Source of the DNA: Simplicispira suum
Lineage (GTDB): Bacteria; Pseudomonadota; Gammaproteobacteria; Burkholderiales; Burkholderiaceae_C
Assembly (NCBI RefSeq): GCF_003008595.1
Contig: NZ_CP027669.1
Span: 1,550,001 to 1,614,000, forward strand
Length of the DNA stretch: 64,000 nucleotides
Reading direction: 5' to 3'
Below the pieces are notes generated by a model that had not been told where the DNA came from, made no database searches, and worked only from the letters and a program-made list of their open reading frames with translations. This document shows, piece by piece, positions 53,516 through 61,921 of the stretch. Every line of letters begins with the position of its first letter. Position 1 is the first letter of the stretch. The position numbers and the translations under genes are program-made.

Positions 53516-54937
53516 TCAGCCCTTGAGCGTCTGTTCCAGCACATGCAGCTGCTGGTTCAGTTCGGTCAGTTGCTGGCGCTCACCAGAAATTTTGCGCACC
53601 GCGTGCAGCACCGTGGTGTGGTCGCGCCCACCGAACAATTCTCCAATCTCGGGCAAGCTCTTCTGCGTCAGCTCCTTGGCCAGGTACATGGCAATCTGGC
53701 GCGGCCGGGCAATGCTGGCCGGGCGCTTCTTGCTGTACATGTCGGCGACCTTGATCTTGTAGTAGTCGGCCACCGTCTTCTGGATGTTCTCGACGCTGAT
53801 CTGTCGGTTCTGGATGGACAGCAGATCGCGCAGGGCCTCGCGCGCCAGCTGAATCGAGATTTCCTTCTGGTTGAAACGCGAGTACGCCAGAATTTTGCGC
53901 AGCGCGCCTTCGAGTTCGCGCACGTTCGAGCGCACGTTCTTGGCGACGAAAAACGCCACTTCCTCGGGCATTTCTACATTCTCCGCCCGCGCCTTGTTGA
54001 TCAGAATGGCAACGCGCATTTCCAGCTCGGGCGGCTCGATGGCCACCGTCAGGCCCGAGTCAAAGCGCGAAACCAGGCGCTCGTGGATGTCGGCCAGCCC
54101 CTTGGGGTAGGTGTCGCTGGTCATCACAATGTGGCTCTTCTTGGCCAGCAGCGCCTCGAAGGCGTTGAAGAACTCTTCCTGGGTGCGGTCCTTGTTGGCG
54201 AAGAACTGCACGTCGTCGATCAGCAGCAAATCGAGCGAGTGGTAGCGCTGTTTGAATTCGTCGAAAGTTTTGCGCTGGTACGACTTGACCACATCCGAGA
54301 CGAACTGCTCTGCGTGGATGTAGAGAACTTTCGCGTTCGGCCGGTCGGCCAGCAGCTTGTTGCCCACGGCGTGCACCAAGTGCGTCTTGCCCAGGCCCAC
54401 GCCGCCGTAGATAAACAGCGGGTTGTACAAATGCCCTGGCATGCCCGCCACGTGCATGGCTGCGGCGCGTGCCATGCGGTTGGCCGTGCCTTCCACCAGG
54501 GTCTCGAAGGTGAGGGCCGGATTCAAACGATTGCGCGGCACCGCATTGGCTTGTGCCTCGTCGGGCCGCTGCTGAGCAGGCGCGGCGTCGCCACCCTGCA
54601 CCTGGGAGTTCGCTGCAGGAGCTTGAGTACGCACGGCACTTACGCGCTGAGCAAGTGCTAACTCCAACATGACGGGTTGACCGTAGATCAGCTCCAACAC
54701 GGATGCAATGCGGCCTGCGTACTGGGCGCGAATCCAGTCCAGCGTGAAGCGGTTGGGTACATACAGGGTGGCGCGCGAGAGATCTTCGGAGATCTGGGCG
54801 CTAAGGGGTTTGATCCAGGTGGCGAACTGCTGGGCAGGCAGATCCTGGGCCAGTTGATCCAGGCAGGCCTGCCACAATGCCTGGCCTGGTTGGGGGTCTG
54901 AGGGGCTGGGAGCGGGATGCGCGAGTTCCTCTGTCAT
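53516..54937 (-). CDS. dnaA: Chromosomal replication initiator DnaA
   Basis: A 473-residue initiator. Domain I (about 1-85) binds helicase and partners; domain II (about 86-135) is a Gln/Ala-rich linker; domain III has Walker [19 protein letters not shown] near 180 and Walker [11 protein letters not shown] near 245, sensor 2 in [12 protein letters not shown]; domain IV ends with the DNA-contact signature [16 protein letters not shown] near 435. I chose the ATG at 54937. Upstream lie one perfect and one near-perfect DnaA box, consistent with autoregulation. Confidence 0.97.
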   Translation of the reverse strand: MTEELAHPAPSPSDPQPGQALWQACLDQLAQDLPAQQFATWIKPLSAQISEDLSRATLYVPNRFTLDWIRAQYAGRIASVLELIYGQPVMLELALAQRVSAVRTQAPAANSQVQGGDAAPAQQRPDEAQANAVPRNRLNPALTFETLVEGTANRMARAAAMHVAGMPGHLYNPLFIYGGVGLGKTHLVHAVGNKLLADRPNAKVLYIHAEQFVSDVVKSYQRKTFDEFKQRYHSLDLLLIDDVQFFANKDRTQEEFFNAFEALLAKKSHIVMTSDTYPKGLADIHERLVSRFDSGLTVAIEPPELEMRVAILINKARAENVEMPEEVAFFVAKNVRSNVRELEGALRKILAYSRFNQKEISIQLAREALRDLLSIQNRQISVENIQKTVADYYKIKVADMYSKKRPASIARPRQIAMYLAKELTQKSLPEIGELFGGRDHTTVLHAVRKISGERQQLTELNQQLHVLEQTLKG

Positions 54938-55185
54938 GTAGGGTGAATTCTTGTGGATAGAGGGAACGAACGAGGGGTTGCGATTGTATCTTGTCCAGAC
55001 CTTATCCACACCCGGCGTGCAGCCCATTGACCGATTCCCAGGCGCTGCGCATTGCCCTGTCCCTCCAAGCCTGCGATAATCGCCGGTTTCCCTGAAACTG
55101 TTCAGGGCAAATGCATCGCAATGTCCGCTCCCCCAAGGGTTTTCCTCGGTGGGTGGCTGGCCCGAACATTCTCCAAGGAAAGACC
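54938..55185. promoter_or_regulatory. Divergent dnaA-rpmH promoter region with DnaA boxes
   Basis: A 248-base gap. A perfect DnaA box TTATCCACA is at 55002-55010 and a one-mismatch box TGTGGATAG at 54952-54960; TTGTCCAGA at 54991-54999 is a weak third. A TGCGATAAT extended -10 for rpmH is near 55071-55079 and a CCCTGAA/TTCAGGG hairpin at 55091-55109. There is no CTA-trio block and the region is short, so it looks like a regulatory region rather than a full origin, although this is the standard place for oriC in many bacteria. Confidence 0.7.
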
Positions 55186-55320
55186 ATGAAACGCACTTAC
55201 CAGCCCTCCAAGACCCGCCGCGCCCGCACCCACGGTTTCCTCGTGCGTATGAAGACCCGCGGTGGCCGCGCTGTCATCAACGCCCGCCGCGCCAAGGGCC
55301 GCAAGCGTCTGGCCGTCTGA
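55186..55320 (+). CDS. rpmH: 50S ribosomal protein L34
   Basis: A 44-residue, highly basic ribosomal protein. [20 protein letters not shown], then [20 protein letters not shown], is the standard L34 sequence. CAAGGAAAG precedes the ATG at 55186. It opens the conserved rpmH-rnpA-yidD-yidC-mnmE operon and is divergent from dnaA. Confidence 0.98.
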   Translation: MKRTYQPSKTRRARTHGFLVRMKTRGGRAVINARRAKGRKRLAV

Positions 55321-55381
55321 GCCTGCGTGGGCCGCACGGCTGCGCACCAGGCTTGCGCATCCTCAAGCGCTTCTCGCATCT

Positions 55382-55798
55382 ATGCAGCGCCTGAAAACCC
55401 GCGCGCAATTCCAGGCCACGTTGTCCGGCGCTACCGTGGCGCGCACGCCCCACTTTGCCCTGCACCGTCTAGCGCTGGCGCCTCAAGAAGCGCAGGAGCC
55501 GGCGCTCGGCCTTGGGCGCGTGCCGGCTGTGCTCATCGCGCCTGGCAGCGTCTGGATGGGGGCCATGGTGCCCAAGCGCTGGGCGCGGCGCGCCGTGACG
55601 CGCAATGCCATCAAGCGCCAGATATACGGTGTGGCTGCGGTGTTTGAACCGCGCCTTCCGGTTGCGGCCCATGTGGTTCGCCTGCGCTCGACGTTTGATC
55701 GCCAACAATTTGTCAGCGCCTGCTCGGCGCCACTCAAGCTCGCGGTGCGCGAGGAATTGCATGCGCTGTTCGAGCGCTCGCTGCGGAGTCCCCTTTGA
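55382..55798 (+). CDS. rnpA: Ribonuclease P protein component
   Basis: A 138-residue basic protein. The RNR motif region KRWARRAVTRNAIKRQI near residue 62 binds the RNase P RNA. The N-terminus MQRLKTRAQFQATLSG matches family starts, so the ATG at 55382 was preferred to the upstream frame that overlaps rpmH. It helps remove tRNA 5' leaders. Its stop overlaps the yidD start by one base (TGATG). Confidence 0.93.
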   Translation: MQRLKTRAQFQATLSGATVARTPHFALHRLALAPQEAQEPALGLGRVPAVLIAPGSVWMGAMVPKRWARRAVTRNAIKRQIYGVAAVFEPRLPVAAHVVRLRSTFDRQQFVSACSAPLKLAVREELHALFERSLRSPL

Positions 55799-56091
55799 TG
55801 CGCAGGCTTTTGATCGCGCTGGTGCGTGGCTACCGCTTGCTGCTCAGCCCCTGGCTGGGCTCGGCCTGCCGCTTTGAGCCGACCTGTTCTGTGTACTCCA
55901 TCGAGGCACTTGAGCGTCACGGGGCAGCTGCGGGCAGTTGGTTGACGCTTTCGCGCCTGGCGCGCTGCCAACCCTGGTGTCAGGGCGGCCACGATCCGGT
56001 GCCGCAAGAGCCGCCACGCGCCATGCGCTTGTTTTCGCGCCTGCTGAATCCGCACGAATCCCCTTCCTCTGCTTCTGAGAAGACTCCATGA
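55798..56091 (+). CDS. yidD: Membrane protein insertion efficiency factor YidD
   Basis: A 97-residue protein. LVRGYRLLLSPWLGSACRFE and PTCSVYSIEALERHG, then the CQPWCQGGHDPVP segment, carry the conserved cysteines and prolines of YidD. It is an amphipathic inner-membrane-associated helper of YidC. The ATG at 55798 is within the rnpA stop codon, and its own end overlaps yidC by four bases (ATGA). Confidence 0.95.
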   Translation: MRRLLIALVRGYRLLLSPWLGSACRFEPTCSVYSIEALERHGAAAGSWLTLSRLARCQPWCQGGHDPVPQEPPRAMRLFSRLLNPHESPSSASEKTP

Positions 56092-57857
56092 ACGACATCC
56101 GCCGCACCATTCTGTGGGTCATATTCGGCTTTTCCATGGTCCTGTTGTGGGACAAATGGCAGGTGCACAACGGCAACCGAGGCACTTTTTTCCCGGCGCC
56201 GGTGCAGCAGGCGGCCACCCCGTCGTCTGCAAACAAGCCTTTGCCTGCAGATTTGCCTGCAGCCGCTGGAGCCGCTCCCCGTGCTCCCTCGATAGCAACG
56301 ACAACTGAGCAAGCGGCTCCTCTGACGCGCGAAAAGATCGTGATCGAAACCGATGTGTTTCACGCTGTCCTCGACAGCCAGGGCGGCACCTTGTCCGAGT
56401 TGGAGCTCAAGCACTACAACGAACAGTCGCGCAATCGCAGCTTCATGGACTCGATCAAAGGCCTGTTTGGCATGCCTGTGCCGGCGGTCGAAAGCACCCC
56501 CGTCGTGCTGATGGAAGACGGCAGCCCGGCCATGCGCTACGTGGCGCAAACCGGTCTGCTCAATACCGTCGATGCGGGTGCAAGCTTTCCCAATCACCTG
56601 ACGCCCATGAGCGCGCTGCCCGGTTCGCGGGTGCTCGCTGACGGCGAAAATACGCTGGAGGTGACGTTTGAATCCCAGCCTCAGGGGGGGCTGAAGTATC
56701 GCAAAACCTATGTCTTTAAGCGCGGGGATTACTCCATCCGCGTGAAGCACGAGGTGGTCAACGTGGGCGACCAGTCGCGCGACGCGCAGTTGTATCTGCA
56801 ACTCGTGCGCCATGGCACGGTCGCGTCAGGCAACATGATGGGTGCCAACACGTTTGCCGGGCCGGCGGCCTATACCGAAGAAAAGAAGTTCCACAAGATT
56901 CCCTTTGCGGACATCGAAAAGCAAAAGGCAGAGGTCCCGCCGCCAGCGGACAACGGCTGGATTGCCATGGTCCAGCACTACTTTGTTTCTGCCTGGCTCC
57001 TCAATGCCCCCGACGGTCAGAACCTGCAGCGTGAATTCCGCGTGAAGCGCCTGGGAGACAACCAGTATTCCGTGGCAATGGTGATGCCTTTGGGCAGTAT
57101 TGCGCCCGGCGCGAGCGAAACCGTGGACAGCGATCTGTACGCAGGCCCCCAGGAAGAGAGAAAGCTTGAGGTGCTGGCGCCTGGCCTTGAGCTGGTGAAG
57201 GACTATGGCGTTTTCACCATCATTTCCAAGCCGCTCTACTGGCTGCTCAATCAGCTGCACACTGTGCTGGGCAACTGGGGTTGGTCGATTGTGGGGCTCG
57301 TGTTGTTGCTCAAAATCGCCTTTTACTGGCTCAACGCCAAGGCCTACTCCAGCATGGCCAAGATGAAGGCCATCAACCCCAAGATCACCGAGATGCGCGC
57401 GCGGCTCAAAGACAAGCCGCAGCAGATGCAGCAGGAGATGATGCGCATCTACCGCGAGGAGAAGGTCAACCCCATGGGCGGGTGCTTTCCCATCGTGATT
57501 CAGATTCCGGTGTTCATTGCGCTCTACTGGGTGCTGCTCTCGAGTGTGGAAATGCGCAACGCCCCATGGATCGGCTGGATTCAGGACCTGTCCACTCCCG
57601 ACCCGTTCTTCATCCTGCCGTTCCTGATGATGCTCAGCTCGCTCTTGCAGACCGCACTCAACCCTGCGCCGCCGGATCCGATGCAGGCCAAGATGATGTG
57701 GCTGATGCCGCTGATGTTCAGCGTGATGTTCTTCTTCTTCCCTGCCGGTCTGGTGCTGTATTGGCTGACCAACAACGTGCTGTCGATTGCCCAGCAGTGG
57801 GTGATCAACACCCGCATGGGCGTACCGCCACAGTTCAATTTGCCGAAATTTAAGTGA
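56088..57857 (+). CDS. yidC: Membrane protein insertase YidC
   Basis: A 589-residue insertase. The first helix is ILWVIFGFSMVLLWDKWQ, followed by a large periplasmic domain (about 60-365). The core helices start at GWSIVGLVLLLKIAFYWLNA near 400, where the groove arginine is expected before the hydrophobic run, and include MMRIYREEKVNPMGGCFPIV and PVFIALYWVLLSSVEMRNAP. The C-terminus is short, VPPQFNLPKFK, without a long basic tail. YidC inserts membrane proteins alone or with Sec. It is translationally coupled to yidD. Confidence 0.97.
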   Translation: MNDIRRTILWVIFGFSMVLLWDKWQVHNGNRGTFFPAPVQQAATPSSANKPLPADLPAAAGAAPRAPSIATTTEQAAPLTREKIVIETDVFHAVLDSQGGTLSELELKHYNEQSRNRSFMDSIKGLFGMPVPAVESTPVVLMEDGSPAMRYVAQTGLLNTVDAGASFPNHLTPMSALPGSRVLADGENTLEVTFESQPQGGLKYRKTYVFKRGDYSIRVKHEVVNVGDQSRDAQLYLQLVRHGTVASGNMMGANTFAGPAAYTEEKKFHKIPFADIEKQKAEVPPPADNGWIAMVQHYFVSAWLLNAPDGQNLQREFRVKRLGDNQYSVAMVMPLGSIAPGASETVDSDLYAGPQEERKLEVLAPGLELVKDYGVFTIISKPLYWLLNQLHTVLGNWGWSIVGLVLLLKIAFYWLNAKAYSSMAKMKAINPKITEMRARLKDKPQQMQQEMMRIYREEKVNPMGGCFPIVIQIPVFIALYWVLLSSVEMRNAPWIGWIQDLSTPDPFFILPFLMMLSSLLQTALNPAPPDPMQAKMMWLMPLMFSVMFFFFPAGLVLYWLTNNVLSIAQQWVINTRMGVPPQFNLPKFK

Positions 57858-58060
57858 CCCCCCTTAGCGGCTTCGCCGCTCCGAGCATCCGCCAGAGGCG
57901 GCGGCCCTTCGGAGCCGTCCAAGCCTGCTCAGGCAAGCTTGGAGCTGCGGCTCTCAGCCTCTTTTCTCGCACTGCGTGCGGGAAGGGGGACGACACCGGC
58001 GCTGGGGGGCGGCGTGGCCGGCACAGGCCCTTGCGCGCTGTCCCGCGCCTGGGGCCGCGT
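57858..58060 (+). repeat. GC-rich composite intergenic repeat, copy D
   Basis: After the yidC stop come GCCAGAGGCGGCGGCCCTTC, GGAGCCGTCCAAGCCTGC, TCAGGCAAGCTTGGAGCTGC, TCTCAGCCTCTTTTCTCGCA and GCGGGAAGGGGGACGACACC. The order and much of the sequence match copy C read on its minus strand. It lies inside the yidC-mnmE operon. Confidence 0.8.
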
Positions 58061-58096
58061 CAGTATTTAACGTTCTGCCGCTACTGATCGCCTGGC

Positions 58097-59515
58097 ATGC
58101 TCCCGCGCCACCACGAACCCATCGCCGCTATCGCTACCGCCCCAGGGCGCGGTGCGGTGGGCATCGTGCGCGTTTCGGGACGCAGCCTGGGCGGCCTGGT
58201 GCAGGCCCTTTGCGGCAAGGTGCTGCGGCCGCGCGAGGCCACCTATCTGCCCTTTTTCGAAGCCGACGGAACGCCGATAGATCGCGGTTTGGCGCTGTTC
58301 TTCCCCGCGCCGCACTCCTACACGGGAGAAGACGTGCTTGAACTGCAGGTCCATGGGGGGCCCGTGGTGCTGCAATTGCTGCTTGCGCGCTGCCTGCAGG
58401 CAGCGGCCGAGTCCGAGCCTGCCACGGGTGTCGCGCGCTTGGAAGGACTGCGCTTGGCGCAACCCGGCGAATTCACCGAGCGCGCCTTTCTGAACGACAA
58501 ACTCGACCTGGCGCAGGCCGAGGCCGTTGCCGATTTGATCGACGCTTCCACCAGCGCCGCCGCGCGCAGCGCCGCACGCTCGCTTGGCGGTGCGTTCTCG
58601 AAGGAAGTCCATAGCCTGCGCGACGCGCTGGTGCATCTGCGCATGCTGGTGGAGGCGACACTTGATTTTCCTGAGGAAGAAATCGACTTCTTGCGCAGTT
58701 CCGACGCGGCTGGACAGCTGCAAAGATTGCAGCAAAAACTGGCTGTCGTGGCCGATCAGGCGCAGCAGGGGGCACTGCTGCGCGAAGGCATCAAAGTGGT
58801 GATTGCCGGTCAGCCCAATGCGGGCAAGAGTTCGCTGCTCAATGCGCTGGCCGGCGCCGAACTGGCTATCGTCACCCCCATCGCCGGAACTACACGCGAC
58901 AAAGTGCAGCAGACCATTCAGATCGAGGGCGTACCGATTCACATTGTCGACACGGCCGGCCTGCGCGAAAGTGGCGACGAAGTCGAGCGCATTGGCATCG
59001 CCCGCGCCTGGGAGGCGATCGCGGATGCCGACGCTGTGCTGTTCCTGCACGATCTCACGCGCAGTGACGCTATTGAATATATAGCTGATGACGCAGTCAT
59101 TGCAAGCGCCATGGCCGAATTTAAGCCTAAATCTGTACCCTTGCTCGACGTCTGGACCAAAAGCGACTGCGTCCCGTCGCTTCCCGAGAGCAGCGCACCG
59201 CGTGCAGGTGTGACACTGTCCTCACGCACCGGGGAGGGCTTGCCTGCCTTGCGGCGCGAATTGCTTGCCATGGCCGGTTGGCATGCGGCGCCCGGTGGCG
59301 TCTTCATTGCGCGCGCCCGCCACGTGCAGGCCCTGCAGGCGGTGGGCGCCCACCTTGCTGTGGCGTCGGATCGGCTCGAAGGCGAAACCCCTGCGCTGGA
59401 CCTGCTCGCGGAAGAATTGCGCCTGGCCCAGAACGCCTTGAACCAGATCACGGGGGCCTTTGGCGCCGATGATTTGCTCGGCGTCATTTTTTCGAGTTTC
59501 TGCATTGGCAAATAG
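58097..59515 (+). CDS. mnmE: tRNA uridine-5-carboxymethylaminomethyl GTPase MnmE
   Basis: A 472-residue GTPase. The N-terminal folate-binding domain starts [40 protein letters not shown] is near 130. The G domain has the P-loop [16 protein letters not shown] near 238, the DTAGLRE switch II near 284 and G4 as WTKSD near 350 (canonical NKxD varied to TKSD). It ends in FCIGK, with the catalytic cysteine. With MnmG it modifies U34 of certain tRNAs. Between G3 and G4, residues about 328-342 are encoded by a copy of the dispersed intergenic repeat. Confidence 0.97.
   Translation: MLPRHHEPIAAIATAPGRGAVGIVRVSGRSLGGLVQALCGKVLRPREATYLPFFEADGTPIDRGLALFFPAPHSYTGEDVLELQVHGGPVVLQLLLARCLQAAAESEPATGVARLEGLRLAQPGEFTERAFLNDKLDLAQAEAVADLIDASTSAAARSAARSLGGAFSKEVHSLRDALVHLRMLVEATLDFPEEEIDFLRSSDAAGQLQRLQQKLAVVADQAQQGALLREGIKVVIAGQPNAGKSSLLNALAGAELAIVTPIAGTTRDKVQQTIQIEGVPIHIVDTAGLRESGDEVERIGIARAWEAIADADAVLFLHDLTRSDAIEYIADDAVIASAMAEFKPKSVPLLDVWTKSDCVPSLPESSAPRAGVTLSSRTGEGLPALRRELLAMAGWHAAPGGVFIARARHVQALQAVGAHLAVASDRLEGETPALDLLAEELRLAQNALNQITGAFGADDLLGVIFSSFCIGK
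59078..59122. repeat. Dispersed repeat copy inside the mnmE coding sequence
   Basis: ATATATAGCTGATGACGCAG and TGCAAGCGCCATGGCCGAAT line up with copy 9 (AAATAGCTGCAAACGCTTAC and TTAAGCGCTAGCAGCATATT) at 26 of 43 positions without gaps, by my hand alignment. It is in frame and encodes roughly [15 protein letters not shown]. Confidence 0.65.
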
Positions 59516-59586
59516 GCGCCTTGCTTTGTAAGCGACCGTAAAGCCTTCTTGTGCAGTTTTGCCATTCGCGATAGCGTCAGTAGATC

Positions 59587-60078
59587 ATGAATGCACCCTT
59601 GCCCACCTCCATCAAACTCGACTTGCAGGGTTTGATCAACGCCATCGTCCAGGCCAGCGCCGAAGACAGCATGAGCAATCCGCTCTCGGCTGCGCAGTGG
59701 GAGATGCTGTCTGCCTACATCCAGCCCATGACGCTGGCTGCCGGTCAGACCTTGTTTGCCCAGGGCTCCTCCGAGCGCACTTTGTACTTCGTCGAAAGTG
59801 GCAGTCTGAGCGTGCACTATGAAGATGAGAAGTCGCGGGTGCGCCTGGCCATCGTTACTGCGGGCTCTGTGGTCGGCGAAGGGGCGTTTTTCTCGCACCG
59901 TACGCGCAGCGCCACGGTTCAGGCGACGGTGGCGAGCAAGCTCTGGAGCCTGACCGCCATGCGGTTTACCGAACTGAGCAACCGCCAACCCGCCGTTGCC
60001 CTAAACGTTGCCATGGCTGCGGGCGCGGTCCTCGCCAAGCGCATGACCAATCGGCGCCGCCGCATCGCCACCACCTGA
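59587..60078 (+). CDS. Cyclic-nucleotide-binding (Crp-like) domain protein without HTH
   Basis: A 163-residue protein. The cNMP-binding beta-roll spans about 45-140 with AAGQTLFAQGSSERTLYFVE, SGSLSVHY and GSVVGEGAFFSHRTRSATV, but the phosphate-cassette arginine context is only weakly conserved. There is no C-terminal helix-turn-helix as in Crp/Fnr; the chain ends in a basic helix (AKRMTNRRRRIATT). It may be a signalling partner or a truncated regulator. It starts at 59587, 71 bases after mnmE, and could be part of the same transcript. Ligand unknown. Confidence 0.82.
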   Translation: MNAPLPTSIKLDLQGLINAIVQASAEDSMSNPLSAAQWEMLSAYIQPMTLAAGQTLFAQGSSERTLYFVESGSLSVHYEDEKSRVRLAIVTAGSVVGEGAFFSHRTRSATVQATVASKLWSLTAMRFTELSNRQPAVALNVAMAAGAVLAKRMTNRRRRIATT

Positions 60079-60346
60079 GCACGGCCCCTGCGCCTGTGGT
60101 GCAGGCACCCTCTTGCTCGGCGGCTCACAGCCCGGCTGTTGTGAAGCGCAAGCTTTTTCAACCGTTCGACTGCATTTGCCTCAGACTTCACTGGCGAAAG
60201 CGGGGTGGCTTGCCCTAAACTCGGCCGAAAGCCGCTATTGCGGTGCATGCTTTCTTGCAGCCATGCCGTTCGCACTGTGCATGGCGGGCGCAAAGACGGT
60301 CAGAGACGCGCACGCAGCGCTTGTCATAGGTGGAAGAAAGAACAAG

Positions 60347-61126
60347 ATGTCCATTCTGAGCTGGTTCACCCGCAAGAGCGCACCGGTCCCCGCGCGCAAC
60401 ATGGATCCATCGGGCTTGCTCAATCCCGAAGCGACCGTTCCGCTCGTGCCAGGGCGCGATGGTCGCCAGATGCCCGAACCGGCGCCGCCGGAGCACGCGG
60501 CCAACCGCAAGAACGAGCGCATGGAGCGGCGCGAACTGCTCTACACCGTGGTCCGCGATGCCATGGTGCGTGCCGGCGTGCTGTCGGCCAGCTACAAGTT
60601 CAAGGTGCTTTCTCTGGACCAGCGCGGCAGCCAGTTTTTGGTCATGATGGATCTGGCCCGCGAGTTCGGGGGGGACACGGCCCGCCTCAGCGAGATCGAA
60701 GCCTTGATTGCCCAGACCGCAAAGTCGCGCTACGACATTGCGGTCACCGCCGTATATTGGCGCACCAACGAGCATGTTGCGGTCGGTAACCCGCAGAAAG
60801 CTGCGGCGGCACCGCGCCCGGTGGCTGCTGCGGCAGGTGCCCGGCCGGCGCCCGCGACCGCGCCTCTTGCCGCGTCCACTGCTGCGCCGCGTCCAGCCTT
60901 GCGGCCTCCACCGGTTCCCTTTGACCCGATTGAGGCCGATGAGGTAGCGGCCTTCAAGAAGGCGCTGAGTTCAGCTGCCACGGGCGATCCTGCTGCTCCT
61001 CGGGGAGTTCCGGTGCGCACCGGCCCTTTGCGTCGCCCGCGCGCCGATGATTTCGCCGACACCGAAATGCCGCAGGCCGGGCCGCGTGGCCCAGACCTGA
61101 GCGGCACGCAGTACGGTGATTTGTGA
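60347..61126 (+). CDS. Conserved-looking protein of unknown function
   Basis: I do not recognise a family for this 259-residue protein. It begins MSILSWFTRKSAP after a purine-rich GGAAGAAAG. A compact domain at about residues 55-145 (ERRELLYTVVRDAMVRAGVL, then SASYKFKVLSLDQRGSQFLV, and IAQTAKSRYDIAVTAVYWRT) looks folded, with helices and strands. It is flanked by low-complexity Ala/Pro regions (about 150-200) and a charged C-terminal tail ending SGTQYGDL. It may be cytosolic. It is followed by apt on the other strand. Confidence 0.75.
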   Translation: MSILSWFTRKSAPVPARNMDPSGLLNPEATVPLVPGRDGRQMPEPAPPEHAANRKNERMERRELLYTVVRDAMVRAGVLSASYKFKVLSLDQRGSQFLVMMDLAREFGGDTARLSEIEALIAQTAKSRYDIAVTAVYWRTNEHVAVGNPQKAAAAPRPVAAAAGARPAPATAPLAASTAAPRPALRPPPVPFDPIEADEVAAFKKALSSAATGDPAAPRGVPVRTGPLRRPRADDFADTEMPQAGPRGPDLSGTQYGDL

Positions 61127-61218
61127 CGGCCAGCTAGGGCCGTGAGTTGGTAGGGCGTGGAAAAATGAAAAGGGGCGATTCTCGGCAGCTTTCTGAAACG
61201 AACTTCCAACTCGCCACA

Positions 61219-61773
61219 CTAGTGTCCGGCAAAGTCCACCAGCGTATACAAATCCAGGCCGGCTGCACGCAGTCGGGTCGAGCCGCCCAGTTCCGGTAAA
61301 TCGACAATGGAGGCGCCTTCCACCACCTGCGCGCCCAGCTTTTCCAGCAGCTTTTTGCCCGCCATCATGGTGCCGCCGGTCGCGATCAAGTCGTCCATGA
61401 GCAGCACGCGGCTGCCTGCGTGTACGGAGTCGGTGTGCAGCTCGACCGTCGCGCTGCCGTATTCGAGTTCATAGGTCTCCTCCACGGTCGTGAAGGGGAG
61501 CTTGCCCTTTTTTCGAATAGGCACAAAGCCCACGCCCAGCTCGTAGGCCACCACCGCGCCGAGGATGAAACCCCGCGCGTCAAGCCCCGCTACGACGTCG
61601 GGACGGCGATCGTGGTCCATGTAGCGATGCACAAAGGCGTCGATCAAGATGCGAAATACCTTCGGATCCTGCAGCAGCGGCGTGATGTCGCGAAACTGAA
61701 CCCCAGGTGCAGGCCAGTCCGGCACCGTACGGATGTGTTCGCGCAGATAGTCAGAAAAGCTGGGTGTGGGCAT
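61219..61773 (-). CDS. apt: Adenine phosphoribosyltransferase
   Basis: A 184-residue purine salvage enzyme converting adenine and PRPP to AMP. The PRPP-binding motif [14 protein letters not shown] is near residue 126, and [14 protein letters not shown] near 27 and [20 protein letters not shown] near 67 are also typical. The ATG at 61773 begins [20 protein letters not shown]; the longer frame upstream to 61923 is unsupported. It converges on the gene at 60347 and is divergent from the sensor gene at 61922. Confidence 0.95.
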   Translation of the reverse strand: MPTPSFSDYLREHIRTVPDWPAPGVQFRDITPLLQDPKVFRILIDAFVHRYMDHDRRPDVVAGLDARGFILGAVVAYELGVGFVPIRKKGKLPFTTVEETYELEYGSATVELHTDSVHAGSRVLLMDDLIATGGTMMAGKKLLEKLGAQVVEGASIVDLPELGGSTRLRAAGLDLYTLVDFAGH

Positions 61774-61921
61774 GGCGCAGTGTTGGGAATGGACGCAGTT
61801 GACAAACGGCTGCGCGGAAGGGCAGTGTAGTGAATCCACGCTGCTCTGGCGCTGCCGTTCAGCGGCAAAGCGCCCATAATGATTTACCAACTCTTGCGCG
61901 CAACGCGAGCAGCACCCTGCC

